A stretch of DNA of 64,000 bases from Bacteroidota bacterium (GTDB lineage: Bacteria; Bacteroidota; Bacteroidia; Cytophagales; Cyclobacteriaceae). The DNA lies in NCBI GenBank assembly GCA_018266435.1, contig JAFEAL010000005.1:604725-668724 (forward strand), given 5' to 3'. The translations under genes were made by a program, and so were the position numbers. This document shows positions 7,905 to 16,245 of the stretch, piece by piece (position 1 is the stretch's first letter; every line of letters starts with the position of its first letter). Under the pieces are notes generated by a model. The model saw only the letters and a list, made by a program, of their open reading frames with translations. It ran no database searches and was not told the origin of the DNA.

Positions 7905-9161
7905 ATGGACAAGAAAATTGAGAAGAGAAGATTTACGGTTAAGAAAGTGCTGATGTACTCAGGTGTTACGGCACTGGTTGTATTCATCGCCTATCAATTT
8001 ATTTTTGCCGATCGCAGGTCAAAACTAAAAACCGACAAAGATAAAATTACCATTGCCGAAGTGAAGAAGGGGTTGTTTAAAGAATACATACCACAAACCG
8101 GAACAGTTGAGCCGGCACGTACGGTTTACCTCGATGCTATTGAGGGGGGTAACATCAAAAGAATTTATAAAGAAAGCGGGGCCATGCTAAAGAAAGGCGA
8201 TGTGATTATGGACCTGAGCAACCTTAACCGAGAACTTTCGGTGCTTAGCCAGGAAGCCACGTTAAATGAAAGCATCAACCGTGCCCGCGATACCCGGTTA
8301 AACATCACTAAAAATGATTTAGATCAACGTCAACAACTGGCCCTGATTGATAACCAATTGGCCATTCTTGGCCCGCAGTATCAGCGTCAGAAAAAATTAT
8401 TTGAGAAAAAACTGATTGCCAGACAAGATTTTGAGAAAACAGAAGCTGATTATAAATACAATGTTGAGCGCAGGCGAATTACCTATGAGGTATATCGAAC
8501 AGACTCCATCAACCGCATAGAACAAATCAAAGATCTCAACACTTCACTTCAGCGAATGATGCTCAACCTCGATGGATTAGGAAAAATACTGGATAACCTG
8601 TCCATCAAGTCACCTATTGACGGGCAACTCACCACCACGGCACACTGGGAAATCGGCCAGGCTGTTAACACCGCACAGCGCGTGGGGCAAATTGATATTG
8701 TGGGCAGTTATAAAGTGCGTGTTCCCATTGATGAGTTGTACTTGCCCAAAATTTCAGTTGGGCTTCCCGCCTCAACCGAGTTTGATAACAAAACATATAA
8801 CCTCGAGATTAAATACATTTATCCCAACATAGTGAATGGCCGATTTGAAGTGGATATGGAATTTACCGGTGAAACCCCGCAGGGCATACGCAGAGGGCAA
8901 TCACTTCGGCTGAGGATTGAATTAGGCCAGCCTTCGCAGGAACTGTTACTGCCCATGGGCGGGTTCTACAAAGACACCGGAGGCAATTGGATATTTATCT
9001 TGGATGAAAGCGGAACCCGTGCCGTGAAAAAAGAAATTAAGTTAGGTCGCAAAATGGGCTCCGAGTATTTTGAGGTATTGGAAGGATTGAAACCCGGAGA
9101 CAAAGTGATCACATCATCGTATGAAAATTTTGGTGATAACGAAGTACTGATATTAAACTGA
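7905..9161 (+). CDS. HlyD/MacA-like periplasmic adaptor protein
   Basis: A 418-residue membrane fusion protein. A short basic N-terminus is followed by one membrane anchor (about 14-36). The first half of a lipoyl/barrel-sandwich domain comes next (TGTVEPARTVYLDA), then a long helical hairpin (about 105-210, rich in Q, R, L and N), the second lipoyl half (LSIKSPIDGQL), a beta-barrel, and a C-terminal membrane-proximal domain ending GDKVITSSYENF. This is the order expected of an ABC-type tripartite efflux adaptor that joins an inner-membrane transporter to a TolC-like duct. It heads the plus-strand genes of the sigma-54 efflux locus. No TolC gene belongs to this locus; the nearest, at 14787, sits in the RND operon. 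The substrate is unknown. Confidence 0.92.
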   Translation: MDKKIEKRRFTVKKVLMYSGVTALVVFIAYQFIFADRRSKLKTDKDKITIAEVKKGLFKEYIPQTGTVEPARTVYLDAIEGGNIKRIYKESGAMLKKGDVIMDLSNLNRELSVLSQEATLNESINRARDTRLNITKNDLDQRQQLALIDNQLAILGPQYQRQKKLFEKKLIARQDFEKTEADYKYNVERRRITYEVYRTDSINRIEQIKDLNTSLQRMMLNLDGLGKILDNLSIKSPIDGQLTTTAHWEIGQAVNTAQRVGQIDIVGSYKVRVPIDELYLPKISVGLPASTEFDNKTYNLEIKYIYPNIVNGRFEVDMEFTGETPQGIRRGQSLRLRIELGQPSQELLLPMGGFYKDTGGNWIFILDESGTRAVKKEIKLGRKMGSEYFEVLEGLKPGDKVITSSYENFGDNEVLILN

Positions 9162-9310
9162 AGTAACTAAAACATGAAATAGTTGAAACCTGAGGCAAAT
9201 TTTTTATGCAAGTGTGCAACTAAATGTAAACGCATACCGTCTTATAAATTGTTTTCAAAAATGTAACTAATCCAAATTAACCAAGTATTGATCATTAAAT
9301 CCCATAAACT

Positions 9311-10000
9311 ATGATACGATTAAAAAACCTTGAAAAAGTCTATACCACCGAAGAAGTAGAGACCACCGCACTCAACAGCATCAATCTTGAAATAAAAGAT
9401 GGCGAATTCGTAGCGATCATGGGGCCATCGGGTTGTGGTAAATCAACGCTGCTGAATATCCTCGGCTTGCTGGATAATCCTTCTGGTGGCGAATATTTTT
9501 TTGGCGAACATGAAGTATCAAAATATTCTGAGCGTCAGCGCGCCCAACTACGCAAAGGTTCGATCGGCTTCGTATTTCAGAGTTTCAACCTGATTGATGA
9601 ACTCACAGTATTCGAAAATGTTGAACTCCCCCTGCTCTACATGAAAGTGCCTTCAGACGAACGCAAGAAAAGAGTGGAAGAAGTACTGGAACGCATGAAC
9701 ATCATGCATCGCAGAAATCACTTTCCACAACAACTTTCGGGCGGACAACAACAACGTGTAGCGATCTCACGTGCCATCGTGGCCAAACCCAAAGTAATCC
9801 TAGCTGACGAGCCGACCGGAAACTTAGACTCGGCCAATGGCGAAGAAGTGATGAAACTGCTTTCGCAATTGAATGAAGAGGGTACCACCATTTTAATGGT
9901 AACGCACTCGCCTTACGATGCCAACTATGCTCACCGCATTGTCAATTTGTTTGATGGTAAGATTGTAACTGAAAATATCAAAGAACATTTTCACATCTGA
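9311..10000 (+). CDS. ABC transporter ATP-binding protein, MacB/LolD type
   Basis: A 229-residue cytoplasmic ATPase with Walker A GPSGCGKST (38-46), a Q-loop (VFQSFNLIDELTV), the signature LSGGQQQR, Walker B VILADEPTGNLDS and the H-loop VTHSP. The 'IGFVFQSFNL' and 'EPTGNLD' forms place it with the LolD/FtsE/MacB group, which powers FtsX-type permeases by mechanotransmission instead of moving substrate through a channel. It follows the adaptor by 149 bases and precedes the permease, from which a strong terminator separates it. Partnership with the permease at 10272 is inferred from family and position. Confidence 0.94.
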   Translation: MIRLKNLEKVYTTEEVETTALNSINLEIKDGEFVAIMGPSGCGKSTLLNILGLLDNPSGGEYFFGEHEVSKYSERQRAQLRKGSIGFVFQSFNLIDELTVFENVELPLLYMKVPSDERKKRVEEVLERMNIMHRRNHFPQQLSGGQQQRVAISRAIVAKPKVILADEPTGNLDSANGEEVMKLLSQLNEEGTTILMVTHSPYDANYAHRIVNLFDGKIVTENIKEHFHI

Positions 10001-10081
10001 TCAGAATAGAAAGCGTTATCGGATTGATAAATTTCTGTTGACACGCAAATTCATTATAATTTAGGTTTTAGGTTAAGGAGA

Positions 10082-10114
10082 CAAGCCCCGCCCTGATGCG
10101 GGGTTTGTTTTTTT
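10082..10114 (+). terminator. Rho-independent terminator between ATPase and permease genes
   Basis: CAAGCCCCGC and GCGGGGTTTG form a ten-pair stem (one G-U) around a six-base loop, followed by seven T. It ends the adaptor-ATPase transcript, so the permease downstream must rely on read-through or its own promoter. The stretch 10115-10271 holds no gene. Confidence 0.88.
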
Positions 10115-10271
10115 ACTGATATAAACTGAACACATAACTGTTCATAGACGCACACTGTTCGGTTGCCATGTTGTAAATGGTATAATAAATAGCGCATTTT
10201 TTTCGGCATATTTATTGGCATACCGATGCAACCTATGTAGTTGTTTAACGTCTTATCTGAAATTTAAACCC

Positions 10272-12677
10272 ATGCTGAAAAATTATTTCAACATCGCCAT
10301 CCGCAATATTCTGAAGAGAAAATTCTTCGCCTCGATTAATATCCTGGGGATGACCATAGGCACTACCGCATGCTTACTCATTGCCCTATACATTATTAAC
10401 GAATTCACGTATGATAAATTCCATAGAAATGCCGACCGTATTTACCAGGTTGATTTGCACGGAAAAATGGGAGGGCAAGACATACGTACAACTACTACTT
10501 GCGCACCTATGTCGGCTGCACTATTAACTGACATTCCTGAAGTGGAATCTTCTCTTCGTATTGATAATTTTGGCCGGTCTGCTTTTCGGAATGGAGATAA
10601 AATTTTTCTGGAAGAGAAAGTTTTTTATACCGATAGCAATTTCTTTCATTTTTTTTCATTCAAACTGATTTCAGGCAACCCCTCAACGGCACTGAAAGAC
10701 CCCAATTCAATTGTGCTTACCGAAAAGCTGACCAAAAAATATTTTGGTGATGAGAATCCACTGGAAAAAATCATAACAATTGGCAACGACAAAAAAACAT
10801 ATAAAGTGACGGGAGTGTCTGCCGATTGCCCGGGCAATTCTCATTTTATTTATAATGCCCTCATTTCCGCTTCTTCGGCTGAGCATTTAAAATCGACAGA
10901 GTGGCTCAACAACGGCTTGTACACCTATTTTATGTTGCGACCGGGCGTGCAGGTTTCATCAGTAGAGAGTAAGTTTGAAGGCCTGGTAGAGAAATACGTT
11001 GGCCCGGAGGTACAACGATTTATGGGTACCAGTTTGCAGGATCTTCGCAAAGCAGGCGGGGCATACGGATATTACACAACAAAAATTACCGATATTCATT
11101 TGCGTTCTACATCGCAAGGAGATCTTGAGCCGGGTGGAAGCATGATGTACATTTATTTTTTTGGAGGCATCGGTATTTTCATCATTGTCATCGCCTGTAT
11201 TAATTTCATGAATATGTCTACGGCACAGTCAGCCGGGCGAGCCAAAGAAGTAGGCTTGCGCAAAACACTGGGCTCGCTTCGCGGGCAAATGATCGCCCAG
11301 TTTCTTTCAGAGTCAATGTTATACAGCTTGACCGCAATCATTTTATCCCTGGGTTTGTGCTATTTGCTTTTGCCTTCATTCAACTCGCTTTCGGGCAAGG
11401 AACTGGCGTTTAAAAATTTACTTGATCCCATTTTTATAAGTGGAATACTTGTATTGCTGATTTTCGTTGGACTGATGGCCGGAAGCTATCCTGCTTTTTA
11501 CCTTACTTCGTTTAATACGGTAGAGGTGCTGAAAGGAAAGGTTCGCGCTGGGTTCAAGAGCAAAGGTATCCGCAGTGCGTTGGTAGTTTTTCAGTTTGCC
11601 ATCTCAATTTTCCTAATCATTTTCACCTCGGTGGTGTACAATCAAATTCAGTTCATGCAGGAAAAGCAGATGGGCATAGATAAAAAAAATGTGATGGTGA
11701 TTCATAACATGGATAAGTTAGGGTCGAACAAACAGGTATTTAAAAATACCTTGTCACAACTGGCGGGTATTTCAAAGCTGAGTTTTACCAACAATTATTT
11801 TCCCGGAGTAGATAATACCACCGTAGTACGGTCGGGGCATTCGGAGCAAGATCATATTTCAGGCATTTACTATGCCGATGCTGATCATCAGGAAGTATTG
11901 AAATTTGAAATGAAAGAAGGTCGTTATTTTTCGCGTGATTTTCCGGCCGACTCTACAGCCGTAGTCATCAATGAAGCAGCTGCCAAAGAATTTGGATTTG
12001 AAAAAGCGGAAGGCGAGGAGGTACTTTATAATAATGGTGATTCAGTATTTCATCATTACCATGTCATCGGCATAGTAAAAGATTTTAATTTTGAAACCTA
12101 CCGCGACAAGGTGAGACCCTTGGCTGTTTTTCTTACCAAGAGTTCAAGAAACCTGCTTGTACGTTACGAAGGTAACGCACAAGCAGCCGTAGAAAATGCT
12201 ACCAAACTTTGGAAACAATATGCCAACAGCGAACCGATTGAATATACATTCATGGATGAAAATTTCGACAAACTTTTCAGGGCCGAGCAACGCATGAGCA
12301 AAATCTTCAGTGTGTTTTCAGGTATGGCTATTTTTATTGCTTGCCTGGGGTTGTTTGCATTGGCAGCATTTACTGCAGAGCAACGTACCAAAGAAATTGG
12401 CATCCGCAAGGTGATGGGGGCCACGGTGTCATCATTATCAATGGGATTGGCCAAAGAATTTATTATTCTCGTAGTCATTGCATTTATTCCGGCAGCAGTT
12501 ATTGGGTGGTGGGTATCTTCACAGTGGCTGGGTGGCTTTGCGTACCGCACGGAAATCAACCCCATCATATTTATAGTGGCGGGTTTGGCAGCAGTGGCTA
12601 TTGCCTGGATTACCGTGGGCTATCAATCTGTCAAAGCAGCACGAGCTAATCCGGTAGATTCGCTTCGCTATGAATAG
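10272..12677 (+). CDS. ABC transporter permease with two FtsX domains (MacB-like)
   Basis: An 801-residue permease. The N-terminal MLKNYFNIAIRNILKRK followed by a transmembrane helix and a large MacB-type periplasmic domain (about 50-280) leads into three helices of a first FtsX domain (about 290-425; VGLRKTLGS motif). A second helix, a second periplasmic domain (about 460-670) and a second FtsX core (EIGIRKVMGATVSSL, then three helices) end the protein. This duplicated layout is the standard Bacteroidota form. The frame extends upstream to a TTG, but I chose the ATG at 10272 because homologues begin with exactly this motif. It should be driven by the ATPase at 9311 and work with the adaptor at 7905. 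Its substrate is unknown. Confidence 0.92.
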   Translation: MLKNYFNIAIRNILKRKFFASINILGMTIGTTACLLIALYIINEFTYDKFHRNADRIYQVDLHGKMGGQDIRTTTTCAPMSAALLTDIPEVESSLRIDNFGRSAFRNGDKIFLEEKVFYTDSNFFHFFSFKLISGNPSTALKDPNSIVLTEKLTKKYFGDENPLEKIITIGNDKKTYKVTGVSADCPGNSHFIYNALISASSAEHLKSTEWLNNGLYTYFMLRPGVQVSSVESKFEGLVEKYVGPEVQRFMGTSLQDLRKAGGAYGYYTTKITDIHLRSTSQGDLEPGGSMMYIYFFGGIGIFIIVIACINFMNMSTAQSAGRAKEVGLRKTLGSLRGQMIAQFLSESMLYSLTAIILSLGLCYLLLPSFNSLSGKELAFKNLLDPIFISGILVLLIFVGLMAGSYPAFYLTSFNTVEVLKGKVRAGFKSKGIRSALVVFQFAISIFLIIFTSVVYNQIQFMQEKQMGIDKKNVMVIHNMDKLGSNKQVFKNTLSQLAGISKLSFTNNYFPGVDNTTVVRSGHSEQDHISGIYYADADHQEVLKFEMKEGRYFSRDFPADSTAVVINEAAAKEFGFEKAEGEEVLYNNGDSVFHHYHVIGIVKDFNFETYRDKVRPLAVFLTKSSRNLLVRYEGNAQAAVENATKLWKQYANSEPIEYTFMDENFDKLFRAEQRMSKIFSVFSGMAIFIACLGLFALAAFTAEQRTKEIGIRKVMGATVSSLSMGLAKEFIILVVIAFIPAAVIGWWVSSQWLGGFAYRTEINPIIFIVAGLAAVAIAWITVGYQSVKAARANPVDSLRYE

Positions 12678-12712
12678 CTGCGCTGATTTATAAAAATCTC
12701 ACTCACAAAATG

Positions 12713-12746
12713 AAAGTCTTTCATTATCTTATAGACTTTATTTTTT
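12713..12746 (+). terminator. AT-rich terminator after the permease gene
   Basis: AAAGTCT and AGACTTT form a seven-pair stem around a 13-base loop, followed by A and six T. The stem is weak but well placed, 36 bases after the permease stop. Confidence 0.5.
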
Positions 12747-12749
12747 GCT

Positions 12750-13529
12750 ATGAGATTTTTTCTGCTTTTCATTGCGATTACTGCCTTCTTTGTCACAAAG
12801 GGTCAATCTTTTGATCCGGCTGTTTTTTCACAATTAAGATTCCGGTTTATCGGCCCGGATGGCAACCGCATGATTGCCGTAGCGGGCGAGCCGGGCAATC
12901 CCATGGTTTCGTATGCCGGTGCGGCTTCAGGCGGTGTATGGAAAACCGAAGACATGGGCATTTCCCGAAAACCCATTTTTGACGGCACGGAAGATTCTTC
13001 CATCGGGGCAATGGCTCTGGCACCATTCAACCTGAAACAACTTTGGGTAGGCACAGGCGAAACATTTTTGATCCGGCCTGCGCATGCTGTAGGCAATGGA
13101 GTTTACAAATCATCCGATGGAGGAAAAAATTGGAAATACCCGGGGCTTGAAAAAACATTTTGCATCAGCCGGGTAATCGTTCACCCAACTGACACCAATA
13201 CGGTTTATGTCGCTTCACAGGGTCATGCACACGGCCCTCAACCGGAGAGAGGTGTTTACAAAACAACCGATGGGGGCAAAACATGGGAGCTGATTTTTTT
13301 GTAAATGAAAACACAGGACGCTCAGATCTGGCAATGGATCCAAAAAATCCCGATGTACTTTTTGCGGCTATGTGGCAGGTAGAAATTAAAAAAAGTTGAA
13401 TATGAACAGCGGAGAAGCGGGCAGTGCTCTAAAGACGGTGGAAAAACCTGAGAACCTCTGCGCAGGGGATTAGAAAGCGGCCCGGCACACCCGGCAGGCA
13501 AAACCTCAGTGGATATAGAGAAAAAATAA
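12750..13529 (+). pseudogene. Decayed sortilin/BNR-repeat (VPS10-like) secreted protein gene
   Basis: The first 184 codons are intact: a signal peptide (MRFFLLFIAITAFFVTKGQ) and a beta-propeller start with LRFRFIGPDGNR, SGGVWKTEDMG, GVYKSSDGGKNW and GVYKTTDGGKTW. These are Asp-box (BNR) repeats of the large secreted propeller family that normally runs to about 1000 residues. The frame breaks at the T-run near 13295. One base earlier, reading resumes with VNENTGRSDLAMDPKNPDVL, then stops again at 13397. The next piece reads KDGGKT, then a TGA exactly where the repeat needs Trp, then GKTSVDIE to 13529. At least two frameshifts and one nonsense change plus loss of the 3' two thirds make this a pseudogene. 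The function in the living relatives is uncertain. Confidence 0.88.
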
Positions 13530-13555
13530 TTTATGATATAAACTCTGCTATTATT

Positions 13556-14533
13556 ATGCCCATGACTTCACTTTGGAAAAAAATTGTATCGTACACCGTT
13601 TTGCGTGACAAAACAAGCACTCTGCCCAAAGCACATTCTAATTATATTTTTGCTAAAGGATACCGCGAGTTTGTCATTTTGCTGAAGCGGTCAGTTAAAG
13701 ATGTGGTGCTGATCATGCTCGGCATTGTATCGGCTTCTTTTGGGTTAAAAGGATTTTTGCTGACCAATCATTTTATTGATGGCGGAGCCACGGGCATTTC
13801 ATTGCTGATCTCGGCCATCACTCATTTTCCTTTTTACATGTTGATTGTGCTGATCAATATTCCGTTTGTTGTGCTGGCCTATGCGGTGATGGGCAGGCAG
13901 TTTGCCATTAAGACAGCTTTGGCCATTTCGGGCTTGTCACTTTGTTTGGCTACCGTGTCGTTTCCCAATGTAACGGATGATAATTTTTTGGTAGCCTTGT
14001 TTGGAGGATTTTTTTTAGGTGCCGGTATTGGGTTAACGGTGCGTGGTGGAGCCGTGATTGACGGCACGGAGATGCTGGCTATATATTTGAGCCGTAAAAT
14101 GTCGGCCACGTTGGGTGATATTATTTTAGTAATCAACGTACTCATCTTCTCTGCGGCAGCTTATTTTTTGAGCGTGGAAATTGCCCTTTATTCCATGATC
14201 ACGTATTTGGCGGCATCCAAGACCTTGGATTTTATTGTGGAGGGCATTGAAGAATACATCGGAGTAACTATTGTTTCTACGCACAGCGAAGAGATACGCC
14301 ACATGATTGTGAATAAAATGAGCCGCGGAGTAACCGTTTACTCGGGCAAGCGCGGTTACGGCAAGCGTGGCGAATCGCAAGAAACCGATATTGTGTACAC
14401 GGTCATCACAAGGCTGGAGATTAATAAACTTACTACAGAAATTGAAAAAATTGCACCCGATGCCTTTGTGGTTATGCACAGTGTGCGGGATATAGTAGGC
14501 GGCATGATTAAAAAACGACCGCACAAGTATTGA
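13556..14533 (+). CDS. YitT family membrane protein (DUF161 plus DUF2179)
   Basis: A 325-residue inner-membrane protein. After about 40 polar residues come five or six transmembrane helices with the family features (FLLTNHFIDGGATGISLL, GxGIGLTVRGGAVIDGTEML), then a soluble C-terminal DUF2179 domain (about 240-320) with STHSEEIRHMIV and GKRGYGK. The length exceeds the usual 280-300 because of the N-terminal extension; a later start is possible. The family is widespread and poorly understood; a transport role is assumed from topology only. It stands alone between the pseudogene and the RND operon. Confidence 0.88.
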   Translation: MPMTSLWKKIVSYTVLRDKTSTLPKAHSNYIFAKGYREFVILLKRSVKDVVLIMLGIVSASFGLKGFLLTNHFIDGGATGISLLISAITHFPFYMLIVLINIPFVVLAYAVMGRQFAIKTALAISGLSLCLATVSFPNVTDDNFLVALFGGFFLGAGIGLTVRGGAVIDGTEMLAIYLSRKMSATLGDIILVINVLIFSAAAYFLSVEIALYSMITYLAASKTLDFIVEGIEEYIGVTIVSTHSEEIRHMIVNKMSRGVTVYSGKRGYGKRGESQETDIVYTVITRLEINKLTTEIEKIAPDAFVVMHSVRDIVGGMIKKRPHKY

Positions 14534-14696
14534 GAAAAAAATTTTCTCTCATCTCATCTCATCGGGTAGTTTTCATTGGCCGGGTAAGCAGACTCAAACA
14601 AAACCTAATCTAAAGGCCACCTGAAAGCAGGGTGCAGCAAAAATAAATTTTCTTTAAATACAGAATCGGGAAAATAAAAAAATGCATTTGAAGAGA

Positions 14697-14736
14697 GTGT
14701 CTGCCGGCATTTCTAAGACACTTATAATCCGTGTCT
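14697..14736. promoter_or_regulatory. Cluster of three GTGTCT/AGACAC half-sites before the RND operon
   Basis: GTGTCT at 14697, its reverse complement AGACAC at 14716 and GTGTCT again at 14731 lie within 40 bases, about 50 bases before the TolC start. Regularly placed half-sites upstream of an efflux operon suggest an operator. No regulator gene is adjacent, so the protein is unknown. The rest of 14534-14786 holds only a short A/T hairpin right after the yitT-like stop. Confidence 0.35.
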
Positions 14737-14786
14737 AATCGTATTCTAATGATCATTCCGTTGTATTGTATCAGAAAATACATGCT

Positions 14787-16208
14787 ATGTGTCCAAAAAT
14801 TATTCATGCGATGGCATTTGTTGCCGTCTATTTCATTTTTCTTCAAGCAGTTGGTCAGTCAGTTGATACACTGAAAAAAGTTGATATTCAAACTGCACTG
14901 ACCATTACGAAAGAAAATTATCCTGCCATTAAGCGCAAGAGAGCCGAGACCGAAGCTGCTAATTATGAATTGAAAGCAGCTAAAAATAATTTTTTACCAA
15001 ACTTTATAGTACAAGGCCAAGTTTTAAATTCTACTTCAAACAGTATTCGTGGTGCGTTCTATCCCAATGATGGTACAGCTCTTCCTGTATCGGCAGGCCT
15101 CAAAGTAAACGGAACTACCAATGATGCTACCTGGAACAGCGCTGCAACAGGATTGATCAATTGGAAGTTTTTCAATTTTGGAAAATTAAGAGCGGCAGTA
15201 GATGTTGCCAAAGCCGGAGCAGTTGCTGCCGAAGCCGATTATCAAAACGAACTTTTTCAACAACAAATTAAAGTAAGCGATGCTTATTTTCTTTCGCTAA
15301 TGGCAGACGATATGCTCAAAAGCCAGTCAGCCAACCTGGCACGCGTTAAAGCGTTGAGAGATGTAACTTCTGCTTATGCAAAATCAGGAATAAAACCCGG
15401 GGTGGATAGTTCATTAGTAAATGCTGAATACTCTAAAGCAACACTGCAGTTACTCGATGCCCAACGTATTGCTGCCGAGCAGTCTGTTTATTTAAAAGAA
15501 TTGATGGGATTAAAAAATGATAATAAAATAGAGCTGGATACAATTGTATATTATACAAAGCAACCTCAGACATTAGAGATGGCCAATGAGTATGCAAACA
15601 ACCCGAGGCTGATTTATTATAAAAGTATTGTAGATGTTAATCAGGCACAGATCAAAGCTATCAAATATAGCCAGTACCCTTCCATCTCTTTTATAGGAAG
15701 TGGCTGGGCGCGGGGTTCGGGAGTTGCTGACAAAACCCTGCCCGATGGTGGTTTTATATACAACAAGTCTTTTAGTGGTGGTGTGGGTTTTAGGGCCTAT
15801 AACTGGATGGTCGGGGTTACTACCGTATGGAACTTCACCAGTTTGTTCCAAACAGGCAATCAGGCACGTGCACAAAAACATGTTGCTACCATGGCGCAAG
15901 AGCGGTTTAACGAAGAAACATTGCACGTTGAGAGTGAGTTAGAGCGTGCAAGATTACGGTATAAAACAACACTAGAAGCTGCAAGACAAGCCCCGATTCA
16001 GTTGAAAGCAGCACAAGATGCTTACGCACAAGCCAAAGCCCGCTACGATGCCGGATTAAACTCCATATTGGAACTTACTCAGACCTTTGCTTTACTCAAT
16101 CGCGCAGAAGTAGATGCTGATTTTGCAAGGGGAAATGTGTGGCGTGCTTTGATTCAATATGCTGCGGCCACAGGCAGCCTGGATTCATTTACCAGTAACC
16201 TGAACTAA
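14787..16208 (+). CDS. TolC family outer-membrane efflux protein
   Basis: A 473-residue protein with an N-terminal signal peptide (IIHAMAFVAVYFIFLQAVGQ) and two repeated halves of OEP type: long amphipathic helices rich in Ala and Gln, beta-strand segments between them, and the typical end ILELTQTFALLNRAEVDADFARGNVWRALIQYAAATGSL (read here in separate parts). Three such protomers form a duct across outer membrane and periplasm. The frame opens at a TTG 21 bases earlier, but the ATG at 14787 puts the signal peptide at the right distance. It is first in the operon with the RND pump (37 bases on) and the adaptor. Confidence 0.92.
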   Translation: MCPKIIHAMAFVAVYFIFLQAVGQSVDTLKKVDIQTALTITKENYPAIKRKRAETEAANYELKAAKNNFLPNFIVQGQVLNSTSNSIRGAFYPNDGTALPVSAGLKVNGTTNDATWNSAATGLINWKFFNFGKLRAAVDVAKAGAVAAEADYQNELFQQQIKVSDAYFLSLMADDMLKSQSANLARVKALRDVTSAYAKSGIKPGVDSSLVNAEYSKATLQLLDAQRIAAEQSVYLKELMGLKNDNKIELDTIVYYTKQPQTLEMANEYANNPRLIYYKSIVDVNQAQIKAIKYSQYPSISFIGSGWARGSGVADKTLPDGGFIYNKSFSGGVGFRAYNWMVGVTTVWNFTSLFQTGNQARAQKHVATMAQERFNEETLHVESELERARLRYKTTLEAARQAPIQLKAAQDAYAQAKARYDAGLNSILELTQTFALLNRAEVDADFARGNVWRALIQYAAATGSLDSFTSNLN

Positions 16209-16245
16209 TATCAATGTCTTTAAAAAAAACTAAACATTATACTCA

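Noticed and set aside
7762-7953. Open frame starting at the palindrome and running into the HlyD gene
   Set aside because: It covers the palindrome and the -24/-12 element and has no protein-like pattern; the HlyD ATG at 7905 is well supported.
10216-10231. Sigma-54-like TGGCA...GATGCA before the permease gene
   Set aside because: The GG and GC pairs are nine bases apart where ten are needed, and the -12 block is shifted; spacing is strict for sigma-54.
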